Assembly (NCBI GenBank): GCA_026874595.1
Contig: CM049310.1
Span: forward strand, 5,890,001-5,954,000
DNA from: Sipunculus nudus
Lineage: Eukaryota > Annelida > Sipuncula > Golfingiida > Sipunculidae
Length of the DNA stretch: 64,000 nucleotides
Reading direction: 5' to 3'
Positions 51,895 to 62,774 of the stretch are shown piece after piece. The position numbers and the translations under genes are program-made. Every line of letters begins with the position of its first letter. The stretch's first letter is position 1. The notes below the pieces were generated by a model. It was given only the letters and a program-made list of their open reading frames with translations. It was not told the DNA's origin and did not search any database.

Positions 51895-54800
51895 ACAAGG
51901 GACCTATGGGTCACGACGCTCAGCTGTTATATATGATAAAAAAATATTATTTAGAAATGAGGCACATGCTGGTTTTGTGTGGTAATAAATATAAGCTGTA
52001 TTATGAGTTGTTGTTGTTTAGCTTATGTATGATTTTGATAGTACCTTTGGAGACAGGGAAGAGGATTGATTTCATTTATTTTATTAACAAATGGAGTACT
52101 ACTGTCACACAGATTTTGACTTGGCCATATAACTTATAAGCAGAACATATAATATAAGAGTTTAACTATTTATTAAAAAAATTACAAATATTGTCCCAAA
52201 TATAATTTTTATTAAAAATAATAAGAGAATCATATGATTTTTTAAAATGAAATATAACTGATATGATTATTAAAATAATATTAAAGAATATATTCATGAA
52301 TGCATTCATGAATACATTTTGAAAGTATTTGCACGAGTATTCATATACTTTCATTTTTACCTGAATTCCCATTCTTTATGCAAGAAATTTTATAATGGAG
52401 TACATAATCATATTCGTATTTAAATACAATTACAAAGTATTTGCACCATGTCTGGTATTTATTCAGTTTTCACCAAACAATGATGTTGAGAATCCAGAAT
52501 ATACAAAATTCACACATTTAAATAATGATCATAAGTACCTGGTTGTATGGCTTTTATTTATATTAAAAAATAACTGTAAACTAGATGTGTCGGAACGACA
52601 CGAATGCCCCCGCCTTGGGCAAATTAGAAACATTTGTAAAATTTTGAAAATTTTTTTAAGTTCAGGAGGTGTCGTATGGTCAAAAGTAGGTCAACAAGGG
52701 CAAAAAGCAAACTCGATCTGTAACGGGTCATTATCAAGCAACACACCAAAATCATGCCAGTATATGCAGGCATTGTGAAAAAAAAGTCCATACATGTGCA
52801 TTTTCCATAAAAATTTCTGTCTTTCATGAAATTTTCTATGTTTAGGAGCCATAAAACAATCAAAAGTAGGTCAACCGGGATGAAACACGAACTCGTTCTG
52901 TAACTGTCATTATGTGCCCACACATAAAAAATCAGGGTGGTATCTGCAGGCATTGAGGAAAAAAAGTCAGTACATATGCATTTGTTATGAAAATTTATAT
53001 TTTTCATGAAACTTTCTATGTTCAGGAGCAGTCAAATGGTCAAAAGTAGGTCAACTGAGAGAATACAAGAACTCGATCTGTAACTGGTCATTATCTGCCT
53101 ACACACCAAAAATCAGGCCCGTATCTGCAGGCACTGCAAAAAAAAGTCCATACATATGCACCTTTTTATGAAATTTTCTATGTTAGAGCACCGTCAAACA
53201 GTCAAAAATAGGTCAACTGGGACAAAACGTGAACTTGATCTGTAACTGGTCATTATCTGCCCACACACCAAAAATCAGGCCAATATCTGCAGGTATTGTG
53301 AAGAAAAGTCTGTACAAGTGTATTTGTCATGAAAATTTATGTTTTACATGAAATTTTCTATGTTCAGGAGCCGTAAAACAGTCAAAAGTAGGTCAACCAG
53401 GAAGAAATGCGAACTCAATCTGTAACTGGTCAATATCTGGCCACACACCAAAAATCAGGCCAATATCTGCAGGCATTGCGAAAAAAAGTCCGTACATGTG
53501 TATTTGTCATGATATTTCATATTTTTCATGAAATTTTCTATGTTCAGGAGCCGTAAAACGGTCAAAAGTAGGTCAACAAGGACGAAACGCAAACTCGATC
53601 TGTAACAGGTCTATATCTGCCCACACACCAAAAATCAGGCCAATATCTGCGGGCATTGCGAAAAAAAGTCTGTACATGTGTATCTTTCATGAATATTTCT
53701 ATTTTTCATGAAATTTTCTATGTTTGTACAACGATCAAAAGTAGGTCAACCGGGACGAAACGCGAACTCGATCTGTAACTGGTCTATATTTGCCCAAATA
53801 CCAAAAATCAGGCCAATATCTGCAGGCATTGCGAAAAAAAGTCCGTACATGTGTATCTGTCATGAATATTTCTATTTTTCATTAAATTTTTCTAAGTTTA
53901 GGAGCCGTAAAACAGTCAAAAGTAGGTCAACCGGGACGAAACGCGAACTCGATCTGTAACTGGTCTATATCTGTCCACACACCAAAAATCAGGCTAATAT
54001 CTGCAGGCACTGCGAAAAAAAGTCCGTACATGTGTATTTGTCATGAAATTTCATATTTTTCATTTAATTTTTCTATGTTCAGGAGCCGTAAAACGGTCAA
54101 AAATAGGTCAACCAGGACAAACGCGAACTCGATCTGTAACTGGTCTATATCTGCTCACACACCAAAAATCAGGCCAATATCTGCGGGCATTGCGAAAAAA
54201 AGTCCGTACATGTGTATCTGTCATGAATATTTCTATTTTTCATGAAATTTTCTAAGTTTAGGAGCCGTAAAACGGTCAAAAGTAGGTCAACCTGGACGAA
54301 ACGTGAACTCGATCTGTAACTGGTCTATATCTGCCCACACACCAAAAATTAGACCAATATCTGCAGGCATTGCGAAAAAAAGTCCGTACAACTGTTTGAT
54401 TTCGGAATGACGGAATGACGGACATTGGTAAAACTATATGCCCCGGCCACTTTGTGGCGGGGGCATAAAAATTCATTTTGGACTAATTTCACATCAATGT
54501 ACACACTAGACACAGTAGGAATCTAGATTAATATTATCAACTGCATCTTTGTCTATCATTAATTTCCTTCATATAATCCTTAATGATTAGTAATGAATAA
54601 TATGATTTACTTCTTTATCATGAAATATGAACTGAAAAATGCCATAGGTGACTGCATGGTGTTATTTGGAATATGTGACATTCTACCCATCGATACAAGA
54701 TTCTTATATCAACAGTAACTGCAAGTTAATTTCCTGTTATTATAAACTAACAAATTCCTTTTCTATTTTTCTTTAATTTGTTAGTAAAAACCAATAAAAA

Positions 54801-56369
54801 TTTATTAATTTATTGTTTATTGTTATGTTGTTGGTTAAAACTACTAGATGAGTTGGGTTGAACACCTGGATCAACTGTGGCTGGCCATAAGCTGCTTGGA
54901 TTCTCCCCTCAAGGGTGCATAATTTGATGAAAGGTCAACAAGGTCAACATACAGGTGACTCAAGAGGGGCTGGAGAGAGCCAAAGTCTGACAGGGTCTCA
55001 TAAAAAACATTAAAAAGCTACAATATTTGGCAAATTTCTTTCAGCTTTCTAAACTAAAAAGCTGAAATCCTTATGTGTGCATGATATGAAAATTATATCA
55101 ACAGTGCTCACAGGAAACAAACGTGCCATGGTCACAGTTGGGCAAAATTTAAGGTACTAATTTTATATTTATACTAATAACTTATAAAATTTGAAAAATT
55201 CAGAACTAATTTTGGGTATTCAATTGAATCTTGATTAAATAATGTTACATCCCTGACAAAAAAAATCTCTAGCTTCAGCAATGCCCTTGTTAAGGGAGTA
55301 AATATATTTCTTGATTTTTTACAAAGTGCATTATGTTTGGGCCCATAACTTAAAAAAAATACACAATACTGACATCATTTCTGGCATGTGCATAGTGAAT
55401 GTATAGAAAAATATGTATATTATATATGATCAAAATCAGATCAGTGGTTTTGATATTAGGCAGTCTTAAAGTGTAACATTGGGTTTTTAATGGAAAAATG
55501 AAGTTTTTCATTGATATCTCGAAGGAATTAAGTCCTAGTGACCAAATTCTTGGCATGGTAGGGGATTTTGGAGAAATCTAACTGTATGCCAAATTTAAGG
55601 AACTTAGAGCTGAAGCTCGGGAGCTGAGCTCTAGCAAACTGCATAACACTAGCAATATGTGACATGGTGCTTGAAAACTTGAATAAAATCTACAGTTTTT
55701 GATCAACTGGTTTCAAATTTTTGGTGTTAACAGTTGAAATGCTAACAAAAACATGCTGTGAAAATTAAATCCACAGCAGTTACAGCAAAAAAACGTGCCA
55801 TGGTCAAAGTTGGGCAAAATTTAAGGTACCAATTTTTTATTTTTGCTAATATTTTTAAAAATTTAAAAGATTTTGTTCTAATTTTGGGTATACAATTTAA
55901 TATTGATTAATAAAAGTAATATTACTGGAAAAAAAGTGCTTAGCTTTAACAAATTTTGTGTTAAGTGATAAAATTTCTTTCCTGATTATTTACAAAATGC
56001 ATTATGTTTGGGCCCATAACTTTTTTAAATTAAATAATACAGACCTAATTTCTGGCATGTACATAGGAAATATGAGGAAAAACAGATGAGTGGTTTTGAT
56101 ATAAAGCAGTCCTGAAGTGTGAAAATAGGTTTTTAATAAAAAATTGAGGTTTTTCCTTAATTTCTCAAAGGAATGAAGTCGCAAAGACCCAGTTTTCGGC
56201 TTGGTAGGAGATCTTGGGGACATCTAACATTATGCTGAATTTTGGATTCCTTGGTCTTACGGTTTCAAAACGTGCCACATCTACGGACGGACGGACGGAT
56301 GGACAGACGGACGGACGACGGACAATGGACCACGAATATAGCTCAGATGACTTATAGTCAGCTGAGCTA
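51895..56369 (+). mobile_element. inner pearl/HINE-like element nested in the outer one
   Basis: Begins ACAAGGGACCTATGGGTCAC with GCTCAGCTG (like 43114) and ends with (GGAC)n plus the TAGCTCAG...CAGCTGAGCTA hairpin. It contains an AT-rich part (51.93-52.57 kb and 54.47-54.99 kb), core units with landmark TTGGGCAAAATTTAAGGTAC (55141, 55812), and a further inserted element (52577-54470). The AT-rich part is related, inverted, to the core of the element at 15924-17798. Confidence 0.65.
52577..54470 (+). mobile_element. innermost pearl/HINE-like element with 180-bp tandem array
   Basis: The left end carries a perfect small hairpin GTGTCGGAACGACAC (52587-52601) and ATGCCCCCGCC (52604-52614). The right end GGCGGGGGCAT (54456-54466) is the perfect reverse complement of the latter and also pairs with ATGCCCCGGCCAC (54438-54450) as a hairpin. 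Between them are ten units of about 180 bp; landmark CAAAAGTAGGTCAAC at 52681, 52861, 53041, 53203, 53383, 53563, 53736, 53917, 54098 and 54277. The related sequence at 16.4-17.4 kb (inverted) lacks this block and reads across the site, so it is a true insertion. No protein recognised. Confidence 0.75.
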
Positions 56370-56784
56370 AAAATTACAGGTGGCCCCACCAGACTGCAGA
56401 AACTGATGAAACACTCCATGATCAATATCCATGCAAAAAAATCATTGTGATCACTGTATTAGTTGTTCAGATAATTGAGCTTTTGCATCAAATTTTCCAT
56501 TATTCTGGGGGGTACTTCAGAGCCCCAAAGCTCGAAGAATATGGGTAACAGAGCCCTTAATTTCAGGTTTCCAAGGATATTTTTTATGAACCTCCCAGGA
56601 TGTCAAGATACAAGATTCTAGGTCCAGCAGTAACAGTTTGTGCCCTGTTAACGGACGGACGGCCGACGGACAAAGAGTGATCGCTATAGCTCAGATGACT
56701 AACAGTCAGCTGAGCTAAAAATGAGCACAAAAGAAACTCCATGGAACTGAATTGTATTTTAAAGAGATTTAGTATAATATCACT

Positions 56785-59700
56785 TTAGATTTTTTCATAG
56801 TACAACATGTATGCATCGGCACTCAGAGCTTCGCCCAGCGATGCTTTGCGTACCACCACATCTGACGTGTACAACCATTTATCAGAGCAGCGTTGTCTGC
56901 TTGACGGCGAGCGTCGGTACGTGACAAAGTGTCCAGAGAATACATCACCGAGATGGGCGACCACCGCCATCAGTCTGTAAGCGTACTGTGACTGTGGGTC
57001 CAGTGCTGATGCAGCTTGGAAAGTCTGTGCCAGATGCTGCACGCTGGCTTGCTCAGCCTGACTGTCTGACTGAGGCTGTACATATAGACCATTCAGCGTA
57101 GCTCGCTTGTGGTAGTTCAGTGCCTTTAACAGGCTCAGAGGACGGGAGTAAGGAACTGTTGGACTAGTGGCTCCTCTTCCTCTACTTCCACTGTGGAATC
57201 AAAGAAAGATTTAAATATTAAAACCTTGATAGATAAATATAAAGGGATTATAATAATGTTTATATGGCAGCCTATTTGGTGAATTGTTAGAATCAATAAT
57301 TGGCCCTATTCAGACTTACATTAACAAATAATGAAAGGCTGGATCTCAAGAGAGGTGTCAATATCCAATACTGGCTTGGGTTCAGCAATCAATTACTTAT
57401 AAGATTTTCTGTATATCACTGCAAAAAAGCCTGTAGAATATCTTTAAATAACAATGATAAACGGCAGCAATGTAGCTGCAACTAAGCAATCAAATAAACA
57501 TATTTTATTTACTTGACAAAGCCATCAAAAGCTGTTTTATCTGCCCTTGATTACCTTGGATCATCTTGACAGAATTTACTAGGTTTTCTGCATTATCAGA
57601 ATAATATATTAACAAGACTTAATATCAATTCTTGTTCATAGGATCAATGACTGTACTAAAAAGTGGCCCATGGGCCATGACACTCAGCCAAATTTGACTG
57701 GGTACTCATTACTTTTATTCATGTGATATATTGTCTGTGAGAATAGCCTATGGCTAATATTACTATGCTGAACAAACAAATTCGTCCAATTAATGACCCC
57801 ACTTTGGGCTTTTGTTGTCTTTCATGCTTGATAAGCAACCAAAATTATGACGTGGAGAGAATCTTGAGAGCACGTAAAACAGATCCACTAAGACATATGG
57901 AGACATCTGCAGGCGAACATAAAAACTAAAACACACTGAGAAATTTGACCAAAATTTGAGAATTTTATTGAGCTGGAGAGAGAGACAGACAGACAAACCC
58001 AAATCAATGTCCCCTGCATCCATGGCTTATGTTAGAAGATTCTAGACTTAACAGACATCTTTTGTGCCTATCTGACATTCATGGTGTTCATATGACATCT
58101 GTTTTCTATAGGTCGCAGAATATAGGTCACAATAACCTCATTTTAGGTTTCCAAGGACATTTGCCTAGGCACTCTCTAAATGACTGTCTGATTGTCTGGG
58201 AGCTCAAAATCATGTTATTTTTGGCGCGGTCACAAAATAGAGGTCACTATGACCTAATTTCAGGTTTCCAAGGAGATTTGCTTAGGAACTCCCTGGATGT
58301 ACAGTCAGAAGAATCTAGGTCTAACAGTTATGATTTGTGCACTGTTGACGGCTGGACGGCCAGACGGATGCCAGACAAAGGGTGATCGCTATAGGTCAGA
58401 TGACTTACAGTCAGCTGAGCTTATAAAACACAAGACCATGTTCACAGATATTTGGTACAGAAGCCTCTTGCAGGGTGTGTCATTGAAAGCATTCCACAAC
58501 CACCAAATAGTATACCATTCATTTAGAGATAAATTAACATACCTGCGGAAGCCATTGAGACCATTTCTTCCTCCTAGTAAGCCCAAGGCCATGTCCACAT
58601 TAGTAGAGGTTGGGAGCTGTGTGTGTGACTGCCTCTTGTGGTACACATAGTCATCTAGATGTAGTATCTCTGGGAAGTCTATGTGTTCATATCTCTTCAT
58701 TGGGACCCCACTGTTTAACCATACAGTCCTCTGTATGTGAACACACAGACACTGTGGCAACTGAAACACATACACACAAACAGTGACACACTGAATAATC
58801 ATCACATGACTGTACCGCTGAAGTCACATGACAGGTTAACAAAGCATTATGTGACTAAGACATACATGGTCTGAATCAAGACTTGTTATTGGTCCATTTT
58901 AACATGAAGATGTTGTTTATGATGACAAACACATTATCTGGTTCACAGGCCAACATCTGTGCACAAGAGTCCAGGAACCAGGATCATTATACTGAAGAAT
59001 ACAGCATCTATGGGAATTCTTTTATCCCGAGTACTCAACATAACACCATGCTGAATAATAATGACCTGAATCCTTCTCCTTATGAAGTCAATCCCTGTTA
59101 TATATAGTCTTTTACTCTTTTAATTATTTACAACCTCCAAATATTTCAAATGGTTCTTTAATTTTAGTCACTTTTAACTGTAAACTGTTATCTCAGAAAG
59201 AGTGTGACTTCTGGTAACAAATAACCATCATATTAAAGTATGTTTCATAGTAAATAGTCCATTGATGCTCTGTCATTTGAGTGACACTGACCACCAAAGC
59301 ATATAATTCATGACATAAGCTGTGATGAGCACTTGCTTATGATTATGTTCATAACTAAATCAAATGAGACAAGGACACCAAGAACCACACTTTTAGATTG
59401 GCTGGGACGTACCTACCTTGCCTATTGTGAGCCTCTTGATGAACGTAGCTCTGGGGACTTTTTCCTGGGACTGTCCAGCCAACTTAGCACAGCCCTCACA
59501 CTCCACATTCTGTACTATTTCGGACGTGATGAAATGTTTTAGAAGTCTCTCTAATGTGTAGGCTCCCTGAGAGAAGAGGCACATCATTTAATAATTTAAT
59601 TTTTAAGAAGATCATTATTAAAATCAGGACAGACTTGTGTGAGGAATCACACTTATGATTGTTCTCATGCAAGCCAGCAGGAGGTAAACTGTTTATTTGA

Positions 59701-60499
59701 CACTAGAGACTAAATTAGCTGAAATGCTGTTATAAACTTAATCTATAAGTAATACGAGACAGACATACAGATTCAAAATCAAATTTCAAAATTGAAAATT
59801 GCAAAATCTTGCATATAATCTTCTTATAATAAAACAGTAGTTATGCTTAATGCTTTACCCTGGCTAATTAAACTTCAATGGGGCATTAAAGCATTATTTA
59901 AGCTGACGGTACTCGTTTTGATGACAAAACTTTTATTTAGACCCAATACAACATCAATGAATATGAACAAAACCTTTAATTCAATGACTGTTGCATTGAT
60001 GTTCAGACTGCCTGTCTTCCCAGGGTCCTGCTCAACATAATGTATGCACACTAGTGCCTGAAATGTCTGATGGCAAAATGTGCCAAATTAAATGATTAAG
60101 AAACTAACTGGATCTGGCTGGTTCCGCAGATCTACGGTATATATATTACAATAAAGTGACATTTTAAACTGGTAGAGTGATTAAGTGCATCACCTATTAA
60201 TTATCAGTGACACAGGGCCACCAAGACTCGTGACGATCGCCTGCTTCCCTTTCCTAGGGCTCGTAAAAATAATTTCAGCACAGAAAGTTCTTTTTCCCCT
60301 GAGATGTTAAAGTGCTTTAGCATGAATTACTTGTGATTTTATTTTGATTCCTGTGCAAATATCATGAAATTGCGGCCCTACCAGAAAAAAAAAATTTCCT
60401 TCATATATCTCCATTTATAGTCATTTTCAAAACACCTACCATTGATGTGGATGGAATGCTAAGGGAAAGGCTGTCAAACTTGTCATATTTCACTGGGCA
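56785..60499 (-). CDS. USP30: ubiquitin carboxyl-terminal hydrolase 30 (USP30), 3' exons
   Basis: Four minus-strand exons, 60440-60499, 59417-59566, 58543-58760 and 56785-57190, have canonical splice sites and compatible phases (0, 0, 2) and encode the last 277 residues, ending YYEKI and TAA. USP30 is a deubiquitinase of the mitochondrial outer membrane and peroxisomes that opposes Parkin-driven mitophagy. Visible family features: CPV.YD.FDSLSLSIP; the finger with EC..C in NVECEGCAKL; LPQCLCVHIQR; and the His box GDVFSGHFVTYRR, with the catalytic His in GHF. In WLYTSDVVVRKASL the Ser matches the unusual Ser third residue of the USP30 Cys-His-Ser triad. The N-terminal membrane anchor and the Cys box are not in the window. 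Introns contain pearl/HINE-like elements. The family assignment is confident and the gene is partial because of the window edge or unseen exons. Confidence 0.93.
57662..58421 (+). mobile_element. compact pearl/HINE-like element in a USP30 intron
   Basis: A 760-bp element with both ends: left GTGGCCCATGGGCCATGAC (palindrome TGGCCCATGGGCCA at 57664-57677) followed by CTCAGC, and right CGCTATAGGTCAGATGACTT...CAGCTGAGCTT. It holds two or three diverged units with ATTTCAGGTTTCCAAGGA-like words and a degenerate ACGG stretch before the right end. It lies wholly in the intron between the last two USP30 exons, on the strand opposite to the gene. Confidence 0.7.
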
Positions 60500-60644
60500 C
60501 TGTAAAGAGGAAATAATAATTATATATGATCACATTATAACATCATAATTAAAATAAAATTTAAGTACAAGTTTAAGCAATAACATGAAACTTCCTTTCA
60601 TTTTCTAGTACACATACAATGGCAAATACAAACTTGTATGGCAA

Positions 60645-61334
60645 ATTCATGACAGCTTCTTTGAAGGTCTCATAAACAGAGAACAAAAATTTCGTAAAAA
60701 TTGGTTACAGGAACTGATGGAACACTCCATGATCAATACTCATGCAAAGAATCATTGTAAACTATGCAGAAGTTATTCAGAATTGAGCTTTTGTATCAAA
60801 TTTTTTATTATTCTGGGGGGTACATCAGGACTCATAGCTCAAAGAATATGGGTAAAAGAGACCTAATTTCAGGTTTCCACAGACACTTTTCAAACCCCTC
60901 CTTTGATGTAAAGTTAGAAGATCCCAGGTCAAATGGTTACGATTTGTGCCCTGTTAACTGATGACAGCTTCTTTGAAGGTCTCCAAAATAGAGAAAAAAA
61001 TTCGTAAAAATTGGAAAAAAATACAGGTGGCGCCACCAGGTTACAGGAACTGATGAAACACTCAATGATCAATATTCATGCAAAGGATCATGGTAATCAA
61101 TGCAGTAGTTATTCAGATAATTGAGCTTTTATATCAAATTTAATTACTTTGGGGGGTTCTTATGAGACCCATAGCTCAAAGAATATGGGTAACAGAGACC
61201 TAATTTCAGGTTTCAACAGACACTTTTCATGGACCTCCCTTGAGGTAAAGTAAGAAGATCCCAGGTCCAGTGGTTACAATTTGTGCCATGTTAACAGATT
61301 ACAGCTTCTTTGAAGGTCTCAAAATTAGAGAAAA
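60645..61334 (+). mobile_element. pearl/HINE-like core fragment (outer type)
   Basis: About two units of the type at 50.5-51.9 kb, with CCTAATTTCAGGTTTC landmarks and a perfect GGTGGCGCCACC at about 61026. It begins in mid-unit and is cut at 61335 by a left-end motif of the inner type. It lies upstream of the first visible USP30 exon. Confidence 0.6.
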
Positions 61335-61890
61335 CAAGGGACCCATGGGTCACGGCGCTCAGCTGATCATGATTGGACTACAAATGTTTCTCCACTGTGA
61401 TACTATATCAAGTCGATAAAGCTTATGAATATCATGGACATGTTGGGCAATTTTAAGGAATTTAATGTAATATGTGAGTAAATGATAAATGAAATTACCT
61501 GACTGATGGATTAATAGAGTCAAATATAGTGGTTTATTTTTTATTTATTTAGGAGGGGTTGAAAATTGTGATATATTTGAGCAAATATGAATGCAATGAC
61601 AGCAGTAATAAGCAGTAGTAGAATGATGATAAGGCTATTTGTTGAAGGATCTAAAGTGTATGGTAGTCTGCAAGCTTTCAATTTGACAGAAATGATGTTA
61701 TGATTAACTATGCTGATGAAGTGATTCATGAATTTGTGACTGTATGACACAATATCTCTTTAGTCTTGACAAGGTACATTATTGTGATGCCCACTATGTC
61801 TACATATTACACAATACTGACATAATTTCTGGCATGTACATAGGTACCTATGGACGAATAGTTATACAAAATATTAAAGTATGAATATAT
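61335..61890 (+). mobile_element. pearl/HINE-like left-end fragment (inner type)
   Basis: Starts ACAAGGGACCCATGGGTCAC followed by GCTCAGCTG, and later has TTTCTGGCATGTACATAGG (about 61828), a landmark of the units at 45 kb and 56 kb. No right-end hairpin or (GGAC)n is found, so it is truncated or decayed. Confidence 0.5.
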
Positions 61891-62774
61891 CTGATTCATC
61901 TTGTTCTTGCTTACTGAGGCTGACTTTGGGATGGGGTTCGGAGAAGGGAAAAGTGAGGGCAACACGAAGGTGGATGTAGAAATATTCTATTGTAATGTTT
62001 TTCATTTATATAAGAATATGAAAAGCTAAGAGGAAAGGGGCCCTCCTACTTGGTTACAGTAAAGTTCTAAATATATGATTGCAATTAATACTCTGACAAG
62101 ACTGTCATGAAGAAAAACAGTAAAAGTTTTGAGATACTGTGATGCATATGAAAATTTACAGATGGACAGGCAAGTTGACAGAATGGACTAATACCTTTAT
62201 TTCACTTTCAAGGGAATAATGCATTTAAGTTTATATATAATCCTATTTTTTTTAAGCATATCCACTTTTTCCATTAAGAAGTTTATATCTGAATCATTCT
62301 TTTATTAACAGGTTTTATAAATTTTTAATAAAAAAACCTGAAAATATAAGTTAAAATATTAGAATTGTTGCAAAAGTTGCAATCATTATATATACAGAGT
62401 AAAAAACTGAAACCATAGGTTAAAATATTAGAATTGTTGCAAACGTTGCAATCATCATATATCCAGAGTGTAGCTCATATTGGGTCATATTATGCATACA
62501 CATATTTTATTATTTTTAAATCATAAATGTTTAAACTGAATTTAAAAGAAAATAATGCCACAACATGGCATCTACAAGAATATTCCTTGAATCACTATTA
62601 AAAAGTTTTGCACATTGGAGTTTTCAGTACATGCTTAATTTTATTCACCAAAATAAAATAAAAGATTCAGTAAATTTGATAAAATAAAACATCTTTTCAA
62701 ATAAAGTAAACACACTGTTGGTTGAATGAGGGACAAAGAATATCATTGTGCTAATTACTATCCCAGTTTTAATT
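61891..62774. other. non-coding stretch, nothing recognised
   Basis: AT-rich sequence. A short direct repeat (GTTAAAATATTAGAATTGTTGC, about 22 bp, at about 62351 and 62421) is visible, but no USP30 exon is recognised here. Confidence 0.45.

Larger units (their letters stand above)
50372..56720 (+). mobile_element. outer pearl/HINE-like element, split by a nested insertion
   Basis: Left end: the 14-bp palindrome TGGCCCATGGGCCA (50374-50387) and GCTCAGCTG (50392-50400). Right end: CAGCTGAGC (56707-56715) in a hairpin with TAGCTCAG, preceded by ACGGACGGACGG. The core is a tandem array of about 342-bp units, each with a GGTGGCGCCACC-like palindrome and CTGCAG (about 50552, 50892, 51231, 51572, 56380). 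At 51895 a unit breaks after CGTAAAAATAGAAAA and resumes at about 56370 with TTACAGGTGG, exactly as in intact units, so 51895-56369 is an insertion. The uninterrupted element would be about 1.87 kb. The right end stops 65 bp from the USP30 stop codon. Confidence 0.7.

Noticed and set aside
53708-54255. Open frames of 70-83 codons in the 180-bp array
   Set aside because: The period is divisible by three, so a frame open in one unit stays open in the next. The peptides are repeat translations, not a protein.
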